A DNA stretch of 64,000 nt from Methanomicrobium sp. W14 (lineage in GTDB: Archaea > Halobacteriota > Methanomicrobia > Methanomicrobiales > Methanomicrobiaceae). The translations under genes and the position numbers were made by a program. Where the stretch lies: assembly GCF_017875315.1 (NCBI RefSeq), contig NZ_JAGGMM010000001.1:868001-932000 (forward strand), read 5' to 3'. The notes below the pieces were generated by a model, which saw only the letters and a list, made by a program, of their open reading frames with translations, was not told the DNA's origin and made no database searches. Numbering within the stretch: position 1 is the stretch's first letter; every line of letters starts with the position of its first letter. This document shows positions 8,729 to 17,434 of the stretch, one piece after another.

Positions 8729-9847
8729 TTATTGATTTTTGCTCTTTCTAAAAAACCTTAACTCTGTAGTCATCCATGAACCGGTAACCCTACCTGACAA
8801 CGCAAGTTTACCTAGTACTTGATCCAGTTCAGGAATCAAAGCAGAAGGCTTTTTTTTGTAAAATGGCGTCCCGGGAAGGGGCATAAAATAATGTGCGTGA
8901 ATTTTTCCGTATTTTGCAACCCATTTCACCTGATCGACCGTCTCTTTCTGCTCCTCATCAGTCTCGCCGGGAAGTCCGACTATGTAGTCGACAACAGGAA
9001 CAAACCCGTTGTCCCTGCAGAGTTCAACTGCTCTTAAAACGTCGCCTGATGTATGCCCGCGGTTTATTCTTTTCAAAACCGAATCGCTTCCGGACTGTGC
9101 GCCAAAATGAATCTTGTCATTTCTGCAGAAATCATGAATAATCTCCAGTGACTCACGGGTTACAAACTCGGGCCTGACCTCGCTTGGAAACGTTCCCAAG
9201 TAGAGATTTTTATCTCTGTCAAAAGAGGAGAGAAGTTTTTTTAGTTTGCTGTAAACGGGTTTTTTCCCATCTGAACCGTATGAAAGTGCATTGGGGGTCA
9301 GAAATCTTATATCTTTATAATGCTTTGAAGACCTGACAATACCGTCTATCGAACGATGGCGCATGAAGCATCCGAAAAGTCTTGGAGTCTGGCAGTATGC
9401 ACAGCTAAAAGGGCACCCGCGCGAAATTTCAATATAACCCTTCACCTTTGAAAAAGGAGGGTATGCATCCAGAAGAACAGTCGTGTCATTCTTCTCATAC
9501 CTGCCCTTTGCCGCAACACCTTTAGGAAAAACGAATGATTTTTTTTCGATATACCTTATAAGTGCAGGAAGCGTGTATTCCCCTTCTCCTACAATAACAT
9601 AGTCTGCACAATTCAGCACTTCATCAGGCACTGCCGACGGGTGCGGTCCCCCTGCAACAGTTATGCAGTCCGCATTTTTCATCTCATCAGCGTATTGTTC
9701 TGCATTTATCGAATTAAGACTGTAAAGCGTTATATCCTTCTCCGGGCAGTCAACCGGATTTAAAATTATATTGTTTTTTTCACATGCGGAATAAAGGGCA
9801 GCGTATGAATTTCTTGCTGCCTTTATATAACGCCAGTTTACTTTCAT
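8729..9847 (-). CDS. B12-binding domain / radical SAM protein, MJ1487-type
   Basis: 372 aa. The N-terminal ~130 residues form a degenerate cobalamin-binding-like Rossmann domain (CITVAGGPHPSAVPDEVL, YVIVGEGEYTLP). The radical SAM core follows with the CxxxCxxC cluster motif in ISRGCPFSCAYCQTPR, and GETDEEQKETVDQV and HYFMPLPGTPFYKKKP near the end. The layout matches the methanogen-enriched family named for MJ1487 (TIGR04013 by recollection). The reaction is unknown. It is the first gene of a likely two-gene unit with the phosphoesterase; a second radical SAM gene lies just upstream. Confidence 0.85.
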   Translation of the reverse strand: MKVNWRYIKAARNSYAALYSACEKNNIILNPVDCPEKDITLYSLNSINAEQYADEMKNADCITVAGGPHPSAVPDEVLNCADYVIVGEGEYTLPALIRYIEKKSFVFPKGVAAKGRYEKNDTTVLLDAYPPFSKVKGYIEISRGCPFSCAYCQTPRLFGCFMRHRSIDGIVRSSKHYKDIRFLTPNALSYGSDGKKPVYSKLKKLLSSFDRDKNLYLGTFPSEVRPEFVTRESLEIIHDFCRNDKIHFGAQSGSDSVLKRINRGHTSGDVLRAVELCRDNGFVPVVDYIVGLPGETDEEQKETVDQVKWVAKYGKIHAHYFMPLPGTPFYKKKPSALIPELDQVLGKLALSGRVTGSWMTTELRFFRKSKNQ

Positions 9848-9872
9848 TGCAAAAGGAATTTAAACTGAAATA

Positions 9873-10997
9873 TTATGGTATTATCTCACATCCGTTGTAT
9901 TTTTCATGTTCAAACTGCCGAATCGATATGACACCTTTTTTAATCAGGCCCAAAACTTCCGGGACCTTTTTTTCTATAGAGTACCTGAGATTTCTCACGG
10001 TATCGCATACCATCTTTCTGCCGGTTTTTGGCCACGGGTTTATGATATTCGAATACAGGCACCTTCCACCGCAGAAGTTTCTTATATCACATTTCCGGCA
10101 GTCGCCCGAGATATCTATTTTTCTAAGTCTGCCGGGGTCGCCTGTTTTTATATTCCCACAGTAATAGTCCTTCATACCGGCCATACACGGGCACGGAGCT
10201 ATGTTTCCGTCCTGAAGAATACTATAGTTTGCAAAACCACTTCCGCACCTGAGAGGGGCATTTTTCATTCCAAAAAGCAGGTCCTGCATAGTATCAACAA
10301 ACGGATACCACATCATAACCCTTCCCTCTTCTCTCATAATTTTTATCCACAGGTCTGCAAGACGCCTTATTCCAGGGTTATACCCTGAATACAACCACTC
10401 ACTTATGCCATCTCTTAACTCAAAATCACTCCAGAAATTACAGTCCATTTGCCAGTGTACAGAATCAAAGGAAAAATCCGGGTTAGACGAGAGGTATTTT
10501 ACGGAATTGAATATATCGTTTTTTTCAGATACCGTCATTCTTGCGATAATTTCGTTTTCAAATCTGTTGTTTTTTATGTGCTTTAAATTCCTGATGACCC
10601 TGTCATATGTCCCTTTACCTCTTGATAAGTCGGTTGTCTGCCTGTCACCGTCTATCGACACGAATATGGAACAAAAACTGTTCACATACTCCGCAGGAAG
10701 TGAATCCAGAAGTGTCCCGTTTGTCTGGATGATATACTTCTTTACAGGTGCGTTGTCCATAATCTCGCAGATAAGATCCTTTTTCAAAAGGGGCTCCCCA
10801 CCGTAAAAAGTAAGCACTGCATCTTTGTCCTTTGACAGAAATTCATAGAGATGGTCTAACGAAAAACTCAGTTCGCAGGGAAGGTTACAGTCAAGGTCTA
10901 CAGTGTCAGGGGTTTCATCAGGAACAAAAAACATTTTTCCGCGGCAGTATTTGCAGCACAAATTACACTCGTCAGTCAGAAGAAGAAAATAATGCAT
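9873..10997 (-). CDS. radical SAM/SPASM protein, AF0577-type putative peptide-modifying enzyme
   Basis: 374 aa from ATG 10997; an in-frame extension to 11051 exists but the family-like start is MHYFLLLTDECNLCCKYCRG, which holds the CxxxCxxC cluster. The C-terminal SPASM-like region carries many cysteines binding auxiliary Fe-S clusters (GSGFANYSILQDGNIAPCPC, CRKCDIRNFCGGRCLYS). It matches my memory of the archaeal AF0577 family, annotated as putative peptide-modifying radical SAM enzymes. No obvious small substrate-peptide gene is visible next to it. Neighbours are another radical SAM gene downstream and the DUF126 gene upstream, same strand. Confidence 0.85.
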   Translation of the reverse strand: MHYFLLLTDECNLCCKYCRGKMFFVPDETPDTVDLDCNLPCELSFSLDHLYEFLSKDKDAVLTFYGGEPLLKKDLICEIMDNAPVKKYIIQTNGTLLDSLPAEYVNSFCSIFVSIDGDRQTTDLSRGKGTYDRVIRNLKHIKNNRFENEIIARMTVSEKNDIFNSVKYLSSNPDFSFDSVHWQMDCNFWSDFELRDGISEWLYSGYNPGIRRLADLWIKIMREEGRVMMWYPFVDTMQDLLFGMKNAPLRCGSGFANYSILQDGNIAPCPCMAGMKDYYCGNIKTGDPGRLRKIDISGDCRKCDIRNFCGGRCLYSNIINPWPKTGRKMVCDTVRNLRYSIEKKVPEVLGLIKKGVISIRQFEHEKYNGCEIIP

Positions 10998-11047
10998 TAA
11001 TGTTTGTCTCCAAAACCATTGTCTGAAAATTTGGAAATCCTTTAAAA

Positions 11048-11449
11048 TCACTCAATTTCAATACAGCCTGAGTCTCCGTCAACGCAGACTACTGCGCCGT
11101 CATCTACACTGTATATATCGTCTCTGGGCCTGTCAACCATCGGAATGTCGGCAATTATCGCACCAACCGCAATAATCGTCTCGGCTTCCATATTTATTAT
11201 TGCGCAGGGCGCTTTATTGTTCCTTTTAAGGGCATATATAATATATGAGCCAACAGTTGAACCCTTGCCGTGGGGAAACAAAAGAACCTTTCCCGATATC
11301 GACTGCCCGCACAGGGGACTGCTTTTTTCCAAAACAATACCGGTATGCGGATCAACACCGGATAAAAAGGATATTGGCTCGGTGCTTTTTAAAAGCAGGC
11401 CTTTTGCTCTTCCCTTTGAGATGCCTCTGCCCTGAATTGTAAAAGACAT
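11048..11449 (-). CDS. phosphomevalonate dehydratase small subunit (aconitase X swivel domain, DUF126)
   Basis: 133 aa from ATG 11449 (MSFTIQGRGISKGRAKG); upstream in-frame codons to 11500 overlap the PAN start and are hydrophobic read-through. The core shows the DUF126 swivel fold motifs: GVDPHTGIV, SGKVLLFPHGKGSTVGSYI and AIIADIPMVDRP. With a larger aconitase-X subunit this domain dehydrates (R)-5-phosphomevalonate to trans-anhydromevalonate-5-phosphate in the archaeal mevalonate pathway for isoprenoid lipids. The large subunit is not encoded in this window. It is divergent from the first PAN gene. Confidence 0.85.
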   Translation of the reverse strand: MSFTIQGRGISKGRAKGLLLKSTEPISFLSGVDPHTGIVLEKSSPLCGQSISGKVLLFPHGKGSTVGSYIIYALKRNNKAPCAIINMEAETIIAVGAIIADIPMVDRPRDDIYSVDDGAVVCVDGDSGCIEIE

Positions 11450-11486
11450 ACCTAATAAATGTTGTAAGAATAAGATATAAAGTAAC

Positions 11487-12662
11487 ATGGATGAGACCAT
11501 CTACAACAACCCTGAAGACAGTGACCTGTCAAAATTACGGGTTCAGGAACTATGCACTCAGGTTGAAGATCTGAATATGAAGGTCGAATTCCTCAACAGG
11601 GAGAACGGGCGCCTTGAAAAGGAGGTGGCCCAGCTCAAAAAAGAGAATAATCAGTTAAAGCGTCCACCCCTCTTTGTTGCGGCTGTGATCGACGTACTGG
11701 AAGGCGGAGAAGTATACCTGCGACAGCAGGGGAATAATCAGGAATATATAACACATTCCGCCGAAAATTTGGAAGGAGAGTTAAAGCCCGGAATGAAAGT
11801 TGCCGTAAACAACGCACTATCAATAGTAAGAACTGTTGACAACACTTTCGACTCAAGAGTCAGGGTAATGGAGCTTGAAGAATCACCTTCCGTCACCTTT
11901 GCAAACATCGGAGGGCTCAAGGAAGAGATAGAAGAGGTAAGAGAAGCCGTTGAATACCCGCTTACACGTCCCGAGGTATTCAAAAAAATCGGTGTAGAGC
12001 CTCCAAAGGGAATCCTTTTATACGGCCCTCCGGGAACAGGAAAAACACTTATTGCAAAGGCTGTTGCAAACCAGGCAAAGGCGACCTTCATCAGGATGTC
12101 AGGCAGTGAGCTTGTCCACAAGTTCATAGGCGAAGGTGCGCAGATGGTAAGAGAGCTGTTTGCCCTTGCACGCGAGAAGAGTCCCTCTATAGTTTTCATT
12201 GATGAAATCGATGCAATAGGAAGCATGCGCACCCAGGACGGGACATCAGGAAGTGCGGAGGTTCAGAGGACACTCATGCAGCTCCTTGCGGAAATGGACG
12301 GATTTGACAAACGCGGAAACATCAGGCTTATGGCCGCAACAAACCGTGTCGATATGTTAGACCCTGCACTTCTAAGACCAGGAAGGTTCGACAGAATACT
12401 TGAAGTGTCCCTCCCTGATGAAAAGGCAAGACTTGAGATAATAAAGATTCATTCGGCGAAACTGAATATGAAAGGAGTCGTTCCTGAAGACTTACTTAAA
12501 TATACCGAAAATACAACCGGCGCAGAAATTCAGGCAATATGCAGGGAAGCCGGAATGATAGCCGTAAGGAACAATGCCGAATACGTAAAAATGCAGAACT
12601 TCATCGATGCAGCAGTAAAAGTTAGAAGAAAGACTAAATCCGAAGATATCATGTATATCTGA
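11487..12662 (+). CDS. pan: proteasome-activating nucleotidase PAN, copy 1
   Basis: 391 aa. PAN is the hexameric AAA+ unfoldase that feeds proteins into the archaeal 20S proteasome. Visible are an N-terminal coiled coil (residues ~15-58), an OB domain (~62-125), the AAA+ module with Walker [10 protein letters not shown], Walker [12 protein letters not shown], the second region of homology ([20 protein letters not shown]), and the C-terminal HbYX motif Met-Tyr-Ile that docks into proteasome alpha pockets. A 158-residue unknown gene follows after 4 bases. A second PAN is convergent with it. Confidence 0.96.
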   Translation: MDETIYNNPEDSDLSKLRVQELCTQVEDLNMKVEFLNRENGRLEKEVAQLKKENNQLKRPPLFVAAVIDVLEGGEVYLRQQGNNQEYITHSAENLEGELKPGMKVAVNNALSIVRTVDNTFDSRVRVMELEESPSVTFANIGGLKEEIEEVREAVEYPLTRPEVFKKIGVEPPKGILLYGPPGTGKTLIAKAVANQAKATFIRMSGSELVHKFIGEGAQMVRELFALAREKSPSIVFIDEIDAIGSMRTQDGTSGSAEVQRTLMQLLAEMDGFDKRGNIRLMAATNRVDMLDPALLRPGRFDRILEVSLPDEKARLEIIKIHSAKLNMKGVVPEDLLKYTENTTGAEIQAICREAGMIAVRNNAEYVKMQNFIDAAVKVRRKTKSEDIMYI

Positions 12663-12666
12663 TAAA

Positions 12667-13143
12667 ATGAATCTTCTTTTTATACAAAAAGAAGGAGTTG
12701 ACCTATACTCAACCCTTTTGTCGTCCGAGACAAGCAGGGGAATACTCAGATTTTACCGCCCAGTAAGGACACAATTCGGAGTAATAATCGAAAATGCGAC
12801 TCTGGGAAATGCACTCTCCCTTGCATCCGAGATAAGCTGGTATATCAGGCGCTACACTTCTGATGTTCTCCTCGAACTATCTCCCGACCTTTTTTGCACT
12901 CTTGATTTCGCTCTTGACATCTATAAAAGAGAGATAAAGATGAAGGAGACTTGGGACTTTACGAAACTCATCGGAATAAGAGATGGCTTTGTATCGGCTG
13001 TATTGTACATACAGCCGCATTCATCAAAAGAGGACTATCCCGGATTTGAAGAGTCTTTTGATACAGTATTCGAAGTTTGGTGCTGCAAAGATGAATGGAC
13101 TGAAAACTTCAGTGAAAATACCACTGGCACTGAATCAGGATAA
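12667..13143 (+). CDS. PAN-linked conserved protein, possibly DUF5804
   Basis: 158 aa, starting 4 bases after the PAN stop, so very likely co-transcribed. It opens MNLLFIQKEGVDLYSTLLSS and continues with ETSRGILRFYRPV and ATLGNALSLASEISWYIRRY. That pattern resembles haloarchaeal proteins I remember as DUF5804, but I cannot confirm this. It has no signal peptide, membrane segment or catalytic motif, and the tail is acidic (ENTTGTESG). It is cytosolic; tight linkage to PAN suggests a role in protein turnover, which is inference only. Confidence 0.7.
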   Translation: MNLLFIQKEGVDLYSTLLSSETSRGILRFYRPVRTQFGVIIENATLGNALSLASEISWYIRRYTSDVLLELSPDLFCTLDFALDIYKREIKMKETWDFTKLIGIRDGFVSAVLYIQPHSSKEDYPGFEESFDTVFEVWCCKDEWTENFSENTTGTESG

Positions 13144-13287
13144 TGAAATTAATGCTAAAAGGATAAACTAAAAAATAATTTATTTTCCATTAGTTTTTCA
13201 TTTAAATATATATGATTAGGAATAATTGTTCTTAAATTATTGCTCTTTTTTGTTCATTCAAAGAATTTTTCCCCCAATAGAGAACCT

Positions 13288-14526
13288 TTACGCAAACATC
13301 GCACCGTCAAGTGCTTCTCCGGGTGTGCTTTTATGGTCTATTCCTACCTTTTCTATTGCCTTGATGAAGTCGTTTCTTGTTATGGTCTCCCTTTCCGAGC
13401 GTATCGCAAACATTCCGGCTTCAGTACATATTGCCTTTATATCAGAGCCTTTCATCCCCTCGGTAATTCCGGCCACATACCTGAGATCGACATTTTTGTC
13501 TATATTCATGGACTTCGTATGAATCTTAAGTATAGAAAGGCGGCCCCTGGAATCCGGCTGGGGTATCTCTATAATCCTGTCAAACCTTCCTGGTCTTAGA
13601 AGTGCAGGGTCAAGGATGTCTATCCTGTTCGTCGCACCTATTATCTTCACATCCCCACGGTCTTTAAAGCCGTCAAGGTCTGCAAGAAGCTGCATAAGAG
13701 TCCTTTGAACTTCCCTGTCACCCGAAGTGATGCTTTCTGAGCGCCGGGCACCAATTGCATCGATTTCATCGATAAATATTATTGAAGGAGCCTCCCTTTT
13801 TGCAAGATCAAAAAGCTCCCTTACAAGCCTGGCACCTTCTCCGATATATTTCTGCACAAGCTCGGAGCCGACGACTCTCATAAACTTGGCATTTGTCTCG
13901 TGGGCAACAGCCCGTGCAAGAAGCGTTTTCCCGGTTCCCGGGGGCCCGTAAAGCAGAACACCACGCGGCGGAGATATCCCGACCTTTTCAAAAAGCTCAG
14001 GCCGTGTAAGTGGCAGTTCAACCGCCTCTTTAATCTCTATAATCTGCACTTCCAGACCTCCTATATCACCGTAAGTCTCCCCGGGAATATCGTCAATCTC
14101 CATTCCGTAAATCTGTGAGTCAAACGACGGAGGCAGAATATCAACAATAGTCAGTGACTGCTGATTAAGTGTGCACCTGGCACCGGGCTTTAACTCATCA
14201 GCCTCTATGAACCCCGATGCACGAACCATAAACTTGGGACCTGCGCTGGACTGCACCACAAACCTGTTATCGCCGGAGACATCCGTAATAGTACCAACAA
14301 TAAGAGGCGGACTCCTGAGTTTTTCCACCTCGCTTTTCAGTTTTCGAATCTCCCTCTCATACCTGATTTTCTGGCTTTCGATAAATCGTTTTTCAGATTC
14401 AACCTGACGTATTTCCTCTCTAAGCTCCAGATTTCTGGTTTCAAGACCCGAAATTCTGTCAAGAAGATACTTTGTTATATCCTCCTCAGGCCGGGAGTCC
14501 TGGTTATGTGTCTGGATGTCTGCCAT
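13288..14526 (-). CDS. proteasome-activating nucleotidase PAN, copy 2, with altered C-terminus
   Basis: 412 aa from ATG 14526 ([16 protein letters not shown]); a TTG at 14538 would add four residues but lies right against a TATA-like element. It has an N-terminal coiled coil (~25-75), an OB domain, Walker [10 protein letters not shown], Walker [12 protein letters not shown], arginine-finger region [19 protein letters not shown]. It ends Met-Phe-Ala, so the tyrosine of the HbYX proteasome-docking motif is replaced by phenylalanine. It may form its own hexamer, mix with copy 1, or serve another partner. It is divergent from MBF1 and convergent with copy 1. Confidence 0.95.
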   Translation of the reverse strand: MADIQTHNQDSRPEEDITKYLLDRISGLETRNLELREEIRQVESEKRFIESQKIRYEREIRKLKSEVEKLRSPPLIVGTITDVSGDNRFVVQSSAGPKFMVRASGFIEADELKPGARCTLNQQSLTIVDILPPSFDSQIYGMEIDDIPGETYGDIGGLEVQIIEIKEAVELPLTRPELFEKVGISPPRGVLLYGPPGTGKTLLARAVAHETNAKFMRVVGSELVQKYIGEGARLVRELFDLAKREAPSIIFIDEIDAIGARRSESITSGDREVQRTLMQLLADLDGFKDRGDVKIIGATNRIDILDPALLRPGRFDRIIEIPQPDSRGRLSILKIHTKSMNIDKNVDLRYVAGITEGMKGSDIKAICTEAGMFAIRSERETITRNDFIKAIEKVGIDHKSTPGEALDGAMFA

Positions 14527-14538
14527 AGGCTCTCTCAA

Positions 14539-14583
14539 ATAGTTATATAGGGGTAGTTCAATATATAGATATTTGCGATTAAT
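14539..14583. promoter_or_regulatory. bidirectional promoter between PAN copy 2 and MBF1
   Basis: Two TATA-like elements sit in 45 bases: TTATATAG at 14543-14550 and AATATATAG at 14560-14568. The second is about 22 bases before the MBF1 ATG, giving an almost leaderless transcript; either could serve the minus-strand PAN gene. The two promoters would compete for TBP and could be jointly controlled. Confidence 0.55.
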
Positions 14584-15093
14584 ATGTCAGAATGCGAGGT
14601 TTGCGGGGAAGTCATCCGTGGAAAACCGATTCTTGTCTCTATTGGCGGAGCTAAGATGTCAGTATGTTCCAAGTGTGCAAAACTTGGGACCCCTTTGGAA
14701 CAGCCCGGAAGCGAGATCAGAAATCAAAGCTCCGGCAAAATAAGAACTGTACCTTCATCCGGGCGTATCTCAACTGCATCCAGAAAAAGGGCAAAAGATG
14801 TATTCGACTTCATGAATGAAGAGATTGTAGAGGATTTCAGTGAAAGAATCAGAAAGGCCCGTATCGAAAAAGGCCTGTCACAAAAAGATCTGGCACTGGA
14901 GCTTAAAGAAAAGGAAGGGCTTATAAAAAAGATTGAAAAAGGGTTAACACCCGAGGATAGTGTCAGAAAAAAGCTTGAAGACACTCTGGAAATCAAACTT
15001 CTGGATACTATGGATTCTTCGGAAGCAACAGGCAAAAAAGGCAATATCACTCCAACCCTCGGCGACGTGATGAAGATTAAAAAAGTAAAATAG
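14584..15093 (+). CDS. multiprotein bridging factor MBF1 (zinc-ribbon HTH)
   Basis: 169 aa. An N-terminal zinc ribbon ([12 protein letters not shown] ... CSKCAKLG), a flexible linker (residues ~40-75), then an XRE-type helix-turn-helix ([20 protein letters not shown]) as in archaeal MBF1. The protein bridges TBP and regulators in eukaryotes; archaeal MBF1 is associated with the ribosome or general transcription. The likely transcript is nearly leaderless from the TATA element at 14560-14568. Triosephosphate isomerase begins 11 bases after its stop, so the two probably share an mRNA. Confidence 0.93.
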   Translation: MSECEVCGEVIRGKPILVSIGGAKMSVCSKCAKLGTPLEQPGSEIRNQSSGKIRTVPSSGRISTASRKRAKDVFDFMNEEIVEDFSERIRKARIEKGLSQKDLALELKEKEGLIKKIEKGLTPEDSVRKKLEDTLEIKLLDTMDSSEATGKKGNITPTLGDVMKIKKVK

Positions 15094-15104
15094 AGAGTTA
15101 GTCA

Positions 15105-15779
15105 ATGCAGGAAAAATATCCGCAGGTTATCATAAATCTCAAGGCATACAGTGAAGGATTCGGGAGCTCTGCACATTATATCGCAAGGGCCACCGAAACA
15201 GTTTCAGAAGAGACAGGAGTCGTTATAGGTATTGCACCAGGGTATATGGACATTCACCCCATATCCATGCACTTCAAAATTCCGGTGTATGCACAGCACA
15301 TAGACCCTGTACCCCCTGGCGCGTATACAGGCCATATCGTCGCTGAAGCGGTAAAATCCGCGGGCGCATGCGGGACGCTGATTAACCACTCTGAAAAAAG
15401 GCTTACGCTTGCAGACATTTCTGGTGCAGTTGATGCAGCGAAAAAAACGGCCCTGCAGACGGTAGTCTGTACAAACAATATTTCTACAAGTGCTGCAGCA
15501 GCGGTTTTCTCGCCGGACTTTATAGCAATAGAACCTCCCGAACTCATCGGAACCGGAATTTCCGTTGCAACGGCAGACCCGGAAATAATTGAAGATTCAG
15601 TCAATGCCGTAAAAGAGATAAATTCCAAAATCAAGGTTCTTGCAGGTGCCGGTATAAGCACAGGGGAATGCGTAAAGCGTGCCCTTGAGCTTGGCGCTGA
15701 CGGTGTTTTACTTGCATCAGGGGTTGTCAAGGCCAAAAATCCGCAGGACGTCCTTTTTGATCTTGTATCAAAAATTTAA
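15105..15779 (+). CDS. tpiA: triosephosphate isomerase
   Basis: 224 aa, the short form typical of tetrameric archaeal enzymes. It interconverts glyceraldehyde-3-phosphate and dihydroxyacetone phosphate in the cytosol. Catalytic elements are visible: the lysine in [11 protein letters not shown], histidine in INHSEKRLT, and glutamate in [11 protein letters not shown], followed by the phosphate loop AGAGISTGE and [15 protein letters not shown]. In methanogens it serves gluconeogenesis. It is co-directional with and 11 bases from MBF1. Confidence 0.96.
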   Translation: MQEKYPQVIINLKAYSEGFGSSAHYIARATETVSEETGVVIGIAPGYMDIHPISMHFKIPVYAQHIDPVPPGAYTGHIVAEAVKSAGACGTLINHSEKRLTLADISGAVDAAKKTALQTVVCTNNISTSAAAAVFSPDFIAIEPPELIGTGISVATADPEIIEDSVNAVKEINSKIKVLAGAGISTGECVKRALELGADGVLLASGVVKAKNPQDVLFDLVSKI

Positions 15780-15796
15780 ACCTTAAAAATACTATT

Positions 15797-16354
15797 TTAC
15801 TTTGTCATCATTCCGATAAGATCATACTTCGTTATAACTCCTGTAACTTTTCCCTTGTCTGCAACGAGTACGGCGTGATGGTTGTGCAGGAGATGAATTA
15901 TCGTATCCATGCATGACGACAGAGGAATTGTCGGAAAACCGTCCTCCATGAAATCCGAAACGACATGTGACTGTATTTTCTGGATTCTCCCCTCGTCCAT
16001 GGCATTTATTATTGCCGACTCAGAGATGCACCCTACGGCAACATCCTTTTCAAGCACAGGGATCTGGGATATACCATGCGCCTCCATGATAGCAACAGTC
16101 TGCGCAAGAGTTTCATTTACCTGAACACCTATAACAGGACTGTGCATTATATCTCCCGCAGTCACGGCAGAAACTTCCTCCTTGTTCAGAACATCCACGA
16201 TTTTTTTCAGGGTGCTCAGGCGCGGGTCAACTGTCCCGGACTCAATTCTTGCAATCATTGACTGACTCAGACCTGATTTTTCCGCTACGTCTGACTGCGT
16301 AAGTCCGAGCTCTATGCGCTTGTCCCTGATATCTGAAGAATCCGGAATTTGCAT
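15797..16354 (-). CDS. HTH-CBS transcriptional regulator
   Basis: 185 aa. An XRE-type helix-turn-helix occupies residues ~10-55 (IRDKRIELGLTQSDVAEKSG), followed by a pair of CBS domains from ~60 (AGDIMHSPVIGVQVNETLAQ; VSDFMEDGFPTIPLSSCMDT; GVITKYDLIGMM). CBS pairs usually bind adenine nucleotides, so the protein probably senses a nucleotide and controls promoters. A 15-base palindrome sits immediately upstream of its ATG, suggesting autoregulation. Target genes are unknown. It converges on tpiA. Confidence 0.9.
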   Translation of the reverse strand: MQIPDSSDIRDKRIELGLTQSDVAEKSGLSQSMIARIESGTVDPRLSTLKKIVDVLNKEEVSAVTAGDIMHSPVIGVQVNETLAQTVAIMEAHGISQIPVLEKDVAVGCISESAIINAMDEGRIQKIQSHVVSDFMEDGFPTIPLSSCMDTIIHLLHNHHAVLVADKGKVTGVITKYDLIGMMTK

Positions 16355-16356
16355 AT

Positions 16357-16371
16357 ATTACTAATAGTAAT
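16357..16371. promoter_or_regulatory. candidate autoregulatory palindrome before the HTH-CBS gene
   Basis: The 15 bases ATTACTAATAGTAAT form a perfect inverted repeat with 7-base arms and a single central base. It ends 2 bases before the ATG at 16354. An A/T-rich TATA-like stretch (AAAAATATTTTTT, about 16378-16391) lies 25 bases upstream on the coding strand, so the palindrome covers the likely transcription start. Binding there would block initiation. The link to the HTH protein is inference. Confidence 0.5.
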
Positions 16372-16507
16372 TCCAAGTAAAAAATATTTTTTGAACTACG
16401 TTTACAGAATTTGAAATATATACAGCCGGAATTATCAGAAACATATATACAAAGTGATTACGCTGATTTATCTCAACCTCAAAAAAGAATAACAGGACAC
16501 TTAATAT

Positions 16508-16828
16508 GAGTGGGAGTAGTAAGCCCCATTCTGTTCATTGCGGCATTCAGCTTCGCGCCATACCCGAGAACGGCCCGGAAATACCGTATAACTCTCTGTT
16601 CTGACTTGCTCCCGCAGGGATTCACCGTTCCACCGAATCCTCATACCTTAAACGCTTCAGCAGTTTTAAACCTGCATCATAGGCAACGGAAGATGAGGCC
16701 GTTATCGTTTCTGTGCCAGAGCCGTGACTCTCGCCACCCGCACTTGAATGCGGCTTTGCGTATCCGGACGGAGTGGGGACTTTCCTCAGCGGCAAATAGA
16801 TGCCACCGTCAGCCGCACTCTCCCTCTC
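16508..16828 (-). ncRNA. rnpB: RNase P RNA
   Basis: About 321 nt. The catalytic RNA of RNase P trims 5' leaders from pre-tRNAs. On the minus strand the 5' part has the universal GAGGAAAGTCC element near 16780-16795 and the 3' part has ACAGAATGGGGCTTACT. The ends pair as helix P1 (5' GAGAGGGAG with 3' CTCCCACTC, one mismatch). A TATA-like CATATATT at about 16850-16857 sits 25 bases before the 5' end. Ends are placed by P1 pairing and may shift by a few bases. Open frames across the region have no protein character. Confidence 0.95.
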
Positions 16829-16864
16829 AATCTTATTATTGTCAGCCCGCAATATATGTAAGTA
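16829..16864. promoter_or_regulatory. bidirectional promoter of RNase P RNA and AMMECR1
   Basis: Only 36 bases separate the RNase P RNA 5' end from the AMMECR1 start. The AT-rich AATATATGTA at 16851-16860 fits as the RNase P TATA box. It is too close to serve the plus-strand gene in the usual way, so the AMMECR1 promoter may lie inside the RNase P gene. Confidence 0.5.
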
Positions 16865-17434
16865 ATGATGCTCCTGGACGATGATGAAGGAAAGGCCGCC
16901 CTATGCCTTGCGAGAAAAACCATTGAACGCATGATAGCAGGAAAAGAGGCTGACTGCCCTCCACTATCTCCTATATTCAGCGAAAAACGCGGCGTATTCG
17001 TAACGCTTAATGAATTCGGTGATTTGAGAGGATGTATAGGATTTCCATATCCCGTGATGCCGCTTTCCGAGGCAATAAGCGACTCGGCGATATCGGCCGC
17101 GACCAAAGACCCGAGATTTATGCCGGTCAGGGCTGAAGAGCTAAAAAACATAACAATTGAAGTTACGGTTTTAACACCCCCTGCACCCCTTCTGTGCCCT
17201 GCAGAAAGAAGGGCTGGTAATATAGAAATCGGGCGTCACGGCCTTATTATTCAAGGGAGAGGCAATTCAGGTCTTCTTCTTCCCCAGGTCGCAACAGATT
17301 ACAACTGGAGCCCGGAAGAATTTCTTGATAATACATGCCTTAAGGCAGGTCTTTACAGGGACTGCTGGAAAGACGATAACTATGAACTGCTCACATTCGA
17401 AGGGCAGATTTTTTCAGAAAAGAGGACTACATGA
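16865..17434 (+). CDS. AMMECR1-domain protein (AmmeMemoRadiSam system protein A)
   Basis: 189 aa. The family signature [10 protein letters not shown] is present at about residues 58-67, preceded by [13 protein letters not shown] and followed by [16 protein letters not shown] and EVTVLTPP, spanning the AMMECR1 fold. The domain is conserved in archaea and eukaryotes, often found with MEMO and a radical SAM protein; neither partner is adjacent here. Biochemical role unknown. Two ATGs at 16865 and 16868 are both possible. It overlaps the archaeosine gene tgtA by 4 bases (ATGA), so it is the first gene of that operon. Confidence 0.92.
   Translation: MMLLDDDEGKAALCLARKTIERMIAGKEADCPPLSPIFSEKRGVFVTLNEFGDLRGCIGFPYPVMPLSEAISDSAISAATKDPRFMPVRAEELKNITIEVTVLTPPAPLLCPAERRAGNIEIGRHGLIIQGRGNSGLLLPQVATDYNWSPEEFLDNTCLKAGLYRDCWKDDNYELLTFEGQIFSEKRTT

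Noticed and set aside
11738-12232. A 164-codon minus-strand frame inside PAN copy 1
   Set aside because: Antisense shadow of a clear AAA+ gene with no ribosome-binding site or independent motifs.
16510-16884. A 124-codon plus-strand open frame and a minus-strand frame of 76 codons across 16622-16852
   Set aside because: They overlie the RNase P RNA gene; the conserved RNA motifs and end pairing explain the sequence.
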